Assembly (NCBI GenBank): GCA_028824685.1
Contig: JAPPCZ010000032.1
Span: 1 to 38,886, forward strand
DNA from: Candidatus Poribacteria bacterium
Lineage (GTDB): Bacteria > Poribacteria > WGA-4E > WGA-3G
Direction of reading: 5' to 3'
Length of the DNA stretch: 38,886 bases
Made by a program: the position numbers and the translations under genes. A model generated the notes under the pieces. It saw nothing but the letters and a program-made list of their open reading frames with translations, did no database searches and was not told the DNA's origin. This document shows positions 34,189 through 38,886 of the stretch, in pieces (positions within the stretch are counted from its first letter, which is position 1; the number at the start of each line of letters is the position of its first letter).

Positions 34189-34352
34189 CAGGAACGTGAG
34201 TTCAATATAAGGATTTTGGTGTAGGTTGGATTTGCCATCTATAACAAATAGTCATTGGAAAACAGAAGTCTCCATGGAAATTTTGTAGTGTTGCCTGTTA
34301 CCGCTTAACCTAACCTACGGCTTTTGCTGAACTCATGTTAATTATAAACTAT
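34189..34352. repeat. Fold-back repeat with GTAGGTTGG arms
   Basis: The left part AACGTGAGTTCAATAT then GGTGTAGGTTGG and the right part CCTAACCTACGG then TGAACTCATGTTAA are imperfect inverted copies. A relative of the right part occurs at 13175-13193. It lies in the gap 33949-34407, where I see no credible gene. Confidence 0.5.
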
Positions 34353-34407
34353 TTCTGATATGCATTGCAAGGTATCTGGACAGATGTTCCACTGTGAACC
34401 CTCGCGC

Positions 34408-35868
34408 CTATTTTATATCACTTTTGAGAAACGAAACCTGCGCCATAATCAGAAATAACAGATTAAACAGCACGAGCAAACCGACTTGAGATAACACGCT
34501 ACGGTAAGAGATGTACTCTGTAAAGACTGGCACGGTATCTGGATTCACCGTTTTCTGAGATAACCCTTCTTTTACAGGATAGATGTGTAGACTTTCTGGG
34601 TCGCTCTGATCTTCTGTTTTTACGAAGTCAACATACGTTTGCCGATAACGGCGTGCCTGTTTAACAAAATTCATATAACTGGTAATACCTGTATTTGCCA
34701 ACCCTTCCATCGCATATTGGAAAGTCGCTATCGGAGAGATTTGGGTAAGGTCACGAGCGAGTTGGACTTGCCTAAACTGCTGATCAATATGTCCATCATT
34801 AAACCGTGTTTTCGTCTCCATTTCTTTCGTGAGGTAGGTTGCCCAAAGACGCGTTGCTTCGGGATTCTCGGCAGATGCTGCCTTGCTTAACTTAGTGGGT
34901 ATATCTCCTGACCTACCAAAAGGATGGTATTCATTTCCCAGCTGCTTTAATTGTGCCTCTCTCTGCATAGAAACTTCATCAACAGAGGGAATCGGATTTA
35001 TGTTGCCGACAAAAGTGCCAAGTAGACTCGGAAACACAAACGCTAAGCAGACCCATGTTAACAAGAGCCATACCAAACTCGTAATTGGGTTTGAAACACG
35101 ACTTGAGAAAAACAGACCAAGAAAAATAAAAATAGAGATATGTAATGCAAACAAGCCTACCATTCCCAAAATACATAGCCAATTCTCCAACTCAAACGGA
35201 ATATTTCCTGAAATGAGGATAACCAATAAATTCATCAGGATACCAATTAAAAGCGGTACCATGAGTGTCAAAAACGCGCCGATGTATTTCCCCAGCAACA
35301 CCTGTCCGCGCGAGACTGTATTGGACATAATTAGACTCAGTGTCCCGCTCGCTCGTTCCCCAGCGATGGCATCAAAAGTGAACAGGATCGCAAAAAAACT
35401 CATCAGGATACCGATGAAAACCCAGTCGATTTTGATCTGTGACATCCCGGGACCGCTCGTATTTTGCAAAGGATACTCTAATGTCCACGGCGCTCTCCAA
35501 GCAAAATCTTCAAATTCCTCATAACCACTGCGGCTGGCTGTTCCGGTATTCTGCATTTTGACAGAACGCGGTATTAATGTATCTGTCCCATCGGCACAGA
35601 ATGTCAACCGCGTAGGACGTCTTAGAATCTCACCAGGTCCTATGAGTGCTAATTCTGCCAAACCCTTACCCGCTTGTTCTTTGATATAATCTCTATTTTG
35701 TTCTACATGGCGATTGTAAGTATTGATTTGCGTTGTGTAACCATCGCCGCCAAGACTATATATTAGTGCATTCGCCAAAAACAGCACAGGTAGAAGGATT
35801 ATCATCAAAGAGAATCGGAGCGTCGTGAGGTTGTGGTATATCTCTTTCTTTGCAATGTGCCAAACCAT
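34408..35868 (-). CDS. ABC-2 type permease, divergent subfamily C (C3), 486 aa
   Basis: A divergent C permease: MVWHIAKKEIYHNLTTLRF start, GPGEILRRPTRLTFCADGTD in the first loop, FDAIAGERASGTLSL after TM2 in place of the usual ERGTLRL, then RGQVLLGKYIGAFLTL. The second loop keeps ISPIATFQYAMEGLANTG and DQSDPESLHIYPVKEGLSQKTVNP (in pieces), ending FLKSDIK. The ATG lies 18 bases after the B5 stop, with GAGGAG inside the gap. The two genes are almost certainly co-transcribed, and this is the tightest B-C couple in the window. Confidence 0.9.
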   Translation of the reverse strand: MVWHIAKKEIYHNLTTLRFSLMIILLPVLFLANALIYSLGGDGYTTQINTYNRHVEQNRDYIKEQAGKGLAELALIGPGEILRRPTRLTFCADGTDTLIPRSVKMQNTGTASRSGYEEFEDFAWRAPWTLEYPLQNTSGPGMSQIKIDWVFIGILMSFFAILFTFDAIAGERASGTLSLIMSNTVSRGQVLLGKYIGAFLTLMVPLLIGILMNLLVILISGNIPFELENWLCILGMVGLFALHISIFIFLGLFFSSRVSNPITSLVWLLLTWVCLAFVFPSLLGTFVGNINPIPSVDEVSMQREAQLKQLGNEYHPFGRSGDIPTKLSKAASAENPEATRLWATYLTKEMETKTRFNDGHIDQQFRQVQLARDLTQISPIATFQYAMEGLANTGITSYMNFVKQARRYRQTYVDFVKTEDQSDPESLHIYPVKEGLSQKTVNPDTVPVFTEYISYRSVLSQVGLLVLFNLLFLIMAQVSFLKSDIK

Positions 35869-35886
35869 CTGTTTCGACTCCTCTTC

Positions 35887-37410
35887 TCAACTCAAATCAT
35901 ATCGTAGGAAAGATACATAAGCCGCCATGAATAGTACGATATTCCATGCTAATAAAATCAAAATATCCATGGACGCTCGTGACAAACTTTCAGAAAGGGA
36001 TAGCCGCCGATGTTGGAAAGCAGGCAGATCGGTCAACGCCGCATTTCCCTTATCATTAGAAAACCACGCTCGCGAAGAGAATGCCTTTTTATCTTTCAAA
36101 TACTCAACAATTTGACGTTTATAGTCTCTGGAACTCTTAATAAAATCGTTATAATGCTGCCGGTCTGTCCCTGCTATTGCGCCAACGGCGAAGTGATATG
36201 TATCTGCAAAGGAGATACGAGAGAGAGCATCTGCAAACTTGGAATTCTTCTCTCGTGCCTCAGCGGGTTCCTTGAGAATTTCTTCCGCCTTATCCGTATA
36301 TTCCACCCGAAGCTGCTCCTGATAGTCTAAAATCTCTTGGAAGATAGAAGTATCTGCTTGGCCGACATTTGTGACGCTATAACTCTCTGTAAAAAAATAA
36401 CCTCCTGACCAAGAACCATGACCAACTCCTCTTGAAGATGCCCCAGGTTCCCAAATAATTGACTTTTGCAAATCTTCGTAACCTCTCTGCCTGCGGTAGG
36501 CATCCCGCTCTTTTTTGAATTGCTCCCATACATCAGCAGCAGGTTGGATAAGCGTCATTTCAGATTTCACTGGATGCGGCGGAAATTTTTCTACTGCAAA
36601 TGCCACGACATTTGAATGAACACTTGTGAGGATCACCCAAATAAACATGGAAAGGATTAGCGTTGTTGCGGCTTGTTTTGTCCAAACAGACAAGACAAGT
36701 CCTAAAAGATACCACGTTGACACATATAACAACGAAACACCGAACATCGCCACGATGTGCAATATGTCGTTTCCATCAAAGGCGATAACTGGCGAAGAAA
36801 ACGCGATCAGCAATGCCACAATCAAACTCATCAAAACGATTGGAAACAGGGACAACATGCCACCCAGATATTTCCCGAACACTATTGTGTCTCTCGGTAT
36901 TGCATTGGATAACACAAGCTTCAGTGTCCCATCCTCTCTTTCCCCCGAAATGGTGTTGTAAGCAAACAGAATCGCTAACGCGCTCAGCACAAATTTGAAG
37001 ATGAAAACCACATCTACGGTCAGGAACATCGCCAAGAACGGATTATCCGAACCCCGTTTTTGCGTTGGTGCCGCCCAAATAGGAAAGTTAAATTCAAAAA
37101 TAGGTTTTCCTAACTCAACGGTAACCGTGTTAGCACCAGAGTTCTCCGTTCCCACGTTAAAGATACTCAGTGGACTCGGCTTTCGGTGCGCCTTCGGTTT
37201 GATTTTGGAATAGAGTTCCCACGCCTCTGCTTCTGCCTTCGCTTCCCGGACTGCGGTATTATATCCCGTCAAACGTTTTTCGTAGTCGTCTACCTGAACA
37301 AATACGGCGACAGCAATTGAGAGCAGACACACAATAATCCCAATCATGAATCGGGATGTTAAGATATTTGAGACGAATTCTCGTTGGATGATGAGCCAAA
37401 GTGTGGACAT
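35887..37410 (-). CDS. ABC-2 type permease, divergent subfamily B (B5), 507 aa
   Basis: A divergent B permease: MSTLWLIIQREFVSNILTSRF start, RKPSPLSIFNVGTE in the first loop but DKRL is lost, YNTISGEREDGTLKLVLSN after TM2, then RDTIVFGKYLGG. The second loop keeps KAFSSRAWFSNDKGNAAL, and the end is FLRYDLS. AATAGGAAATA precedes the ATG. It starts the minus-strand B-C series and may have its own ECF-type promoter near 37546. It lies 186 bases after the M61/PDZ gene. Confidence 0.9.
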   Translation of the reverse strand: MSTLWLIIQREFVSNILTSRFMIGIIVCLLSIAVAVFVQVDDYEKRLTGYNTAVREAKAEAEAWELYSKIKPKAHRKPSPLSIFNVGTENSGANTVTVELGKPIFEFNFPIWAAPTQKRGSDNPFLAMFLTVDVVFIFKFVLSALAILFAYNTISGEREDGTLKLVLSNAIPRDTIVFGKYLGGMLSLFPIVLMSLIVALLIAFSSPVIAFDGNDILHIVAMFGVSLLYVSTWYLLGLVLSVWTKQAATTLILSMFIWVILTSVHSNVVAFAVEKFPPHPVKSEMTLIQPAADVWEQFKKERDAYRRQRGYEDLQKSIIWEPGASSRGVGHGSWSGGYFFTESYSVTNVGQADTSIFQEILDYQEQLRVEYTDKAEEILKEPAEAREKNSKFADALSRISFADTYHFAVGAIAGTDRQHYNDFIKSSRDYKRQIVEYLKDKKAFSSRAWFSNDKGNAALTDLPAFQHRRLSLSESLSRASMDILILLAWNIVLFMAAYVSFLRYDLS

Positions 37411-37521
37411 TATTTCCTATTAATTTTAAAGACGTAATCTTGGTATTGAAACGTGCATAATCATTGTTTTCCGAAGATATTGGATTGCACGTTTTTATAG
37501 TAAAATTGCCTTATGTCATTA

Positions 37522-37548
37522 AGTCGCGTATTAAAGGAAAAAGGTTGC
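37522..37548 (-). promoter_or_regulatory. Possible ECF-type promoter of the B5-C3 operon
   Basis: On the minus strand TGCAACCTTTTTC is followed by CGACT, 17 bases after AAC (37546-37544). The -35 part matches the TGCAACCTTT site at 19831, but the -10 part is weak. The B5 start is about 110 bases downstream. Confidence 0.3.
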
Positions 37549-37596
37549 ATAAAATGAAATTTTGGGAATGTTATGCTTGGAAGGCACAGAAGCGAA

Positions 37597-38886
37597 TTAT
37601 GGACTGTTCCCTAATATTCCTGACCAAATAGCACGTTGCGTCTCCATAATATCAGGTTTTTGAGTGATGGTAATATTAATACTCGCTGCCTCAAGGGGTG
37701 GTTTTCCGGACATGCCGCCTAATGTAATTGGTAAGGTAATTTCTTCATTTTTTCGCTCAAGGGTTAACGTTACGACATCACCCGATTTCCAGTCTTTTGC
37801 CATCCTCCTGATATCGTCAAACACCTTCACAGGTGTACCGTTGATCGCAACAAGTTTGTCACCATCTTGATACTTGGGTGATCTGAAAATAATTAGACTA
37901 CCCACCTTCGTATTCCTGAGATAACGAATGAAAAGCATCTCATTGAGGATATATCTGAGGTTTGGTAGTTTTTCGTCAGATTCTATCTGAGCATCTATTC
38001 CTGCGGTTTTAAGGTATTTTTCTAAAGGCAATCGCTCTGTGCCAGTTACATATTTATTGAAGAACGGTTCAAAATCTTCACCAGCAATTTGACTGACAAT
38101 CCTGATGACATCGTCCATCGCAAACGTCTTTTTAGTAAGCCCAAACTCCTTATACATCTGCTTCATCACATCGTCTAAGCTGCTGCGATTTTGCGTTCGC
38201 GTGCGAATCTGTAAGTCTAAAGCCATCGCAACGAGACTGCCACCTTCATAAACGAGTTCTCGGTTGGCAAATTTGTTTTTGCCCGCCTCTCGCATAGAAC
38301 GTTTCCCTTGTTCTGATAGGTATGATTCCCATGAACGTTTAAGATTTATTAGAAAATCGTATTCAGAAATAAGTCCAAGTCGAGTACAAACAACATTTGC
38401 ATAATACGAAGTGAACCCCTCGGTGAACCAATATTCCTGCTTACCAGTCTCAGTTAACCAATTTCCCTGTTTGGCGAAATAAATGGCTTTTCCATTCCAC
38501 ATATAGCAAACCACACCTGCCACCAAAGTTGCCCAAAAACTTCTATTGGTTTCATCTAATTCGCCTCCAATTAGGGCAGTAATGCTCCGTCCTGATGCGC
38601 CACCACTGCGATATCCTTCCGTCCCATAAGGATTAGCGACAAATAACATCCTGTCTTTCGGAGTACCCCCAAATACTTCTGTATACGCTTGCAGAATTGC
38701 CTCAATAGCACGCTGAATCTTATCCATAGACGCTTTAAAGCGTCCGCCAATCGCAAGCACGATCTCTGCATCTCCAGATTTTGCCAGCCGTTCACAGTGT
38801 TCACCGAGAACGAGATACGCATTCATCAAGTCGTCCTGATCTTTGCAAACGAAACGATGTTTTTCAGGATCAATTCGCTCCCAAGC
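37597..38886 (-). CDS. M61-like peptidase homologue with PDZ domain, partial at 5' end
   Basis: The frame is open to the window edge: upstream of the first possible starts (TTG at 38829, ATG at 38826) it reads AWERIDPEKHRFVCKDQDD without a stop, so the true start lies outside. The WNGKAI and YWFTEGFTSYYANV motifs are those of M61 glycyl-aminopeptidase-type proteins. Family members carry HExxH ending two residues before the WNG Trp; here that stretch reads GVVCY, so both zinc His and the catalytic Glu are missing, while the later Glu in TEGFT remains. The C-terminal part (DGDKLVAINGTPV and following) is a PDZ domain. It is probably exported and inactive as a protease, perhaps a binding protein. 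Confidence 0.85.
   Translation of the reverse strand, partial: AWERIDPEKHRFVCKDQDDLMNAYLVLGEHCERLAKSGDAEIVLAIGGRFKASMDKIQRAIEAILQAYTEVFGGTPKDRMLFVANPYGTEGYRSGGASGRSITALIGGELDETNRSFWATLVAGVVCYMWNGKAIYFAKQGNWLTETGKQEYWFTEGFTSYYANVVCTRLGLISEYDFLINLKRSWESYLSEQGKRSMREAGKNKFANRELVYEGGSLVAMALDLQIRTRTQNRSSLDDVMKQMYKEFGLTKKTFAMDDVIRIVSQIAGEDFEPFFNKYVTGTERLPLEKYLKTAGIDAQIESDEKLPNLRYILNEMLFIRYLRNTKVGSLIIFRSPKYQDGDKLVAINGTPVKVFDDIRRMAKDWKSGDVVTLTLERKNEEITLPITLGGMSGKPPLEAASINITITQKPDIMETQRAIWSGILGNSP

Noticed and set aside
34883..35524. 213-residue plus-strand reading frame
   Set aside because: It is antisense to the conserved C3 permease, which has clear family motifs and a ribosome binding site.

Overview
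The window is an AT-leaning bacterial chromosome segment dominated by one gene family. It holds twelve intact ABC-2 type permeases (COG1277-like, with a large extracytoplasmic loop) but only one ABC ATPase. Around them sit an extended ECF sigma factor, three exported coiled-coil paralogues that share a domain with that sigma factor, two short DUF4097-like proteins, a large exported protein with a NEW3-like end, a TolC-like outer membrane protein, two small membrane proteins, a phage-like orphan and part of an M61/PDZ protein. The TolC-like protein implies a Gram-negative envelope. The gene style and the dense short intergenic palindromes recall Candidatus Poribacteria or a related uncultured lineage; this is an impression from memory and was not tested.

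Layout. 1-592: repeats and an unknown small gene. 738-4177: three tandem exported paralogues. 4344-11715: permeases A-A-B-C, where A, B and C are three subfamilies defined here by N-terminus and loop sequence. 11790-12897: two DUF4097-like proteins. 13286-14401: ECF sigma factor with the paralogue domain at its C-terminus. 14939-24742: permeases A-B-C, then the ATPase, the NEW3-like protein and the TolC-like protein. 24880-25442 (minus): two small membrane proteins. 25721-32555 (minus): permeases in transcriptional order B, C, B, C, with a tRNA-like RNA element between the first B and C. 33253-33948 (minus): phage-like gene. 34408-37410 (minus): a divergent B-C pair. 37597-38886 (minus): M61/PDZ gene running off the edge.

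How it may work. Every C permease follows a B permease, giving five B-C couples, so B/C heteromers driven by a shared ATPase are plausible. The adjacent exported protein and TolC-like protein suggest a tripartite export or envelope-maintenance machine. A repeated promoter pattern, AACTTTT-N13-GTA or GTG, with the same spacing each time, lies before the three paralogues, before two permease genes and before the ATPase; a close variant lies before the sigma gene. This points to a small ECF regulon in which the sigma factor controls the exporter and the exported proteins that carry its own C-terminal domain. I regard this as the best candidate for an undescribed system.

The intergenic DNA is also unusual. 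Several MITE-like elements lie between promoters and genes, and a roughly 35-bp palindromic micro-element has inserted repeatedly at the same kind of site, including inside other copies of itself.
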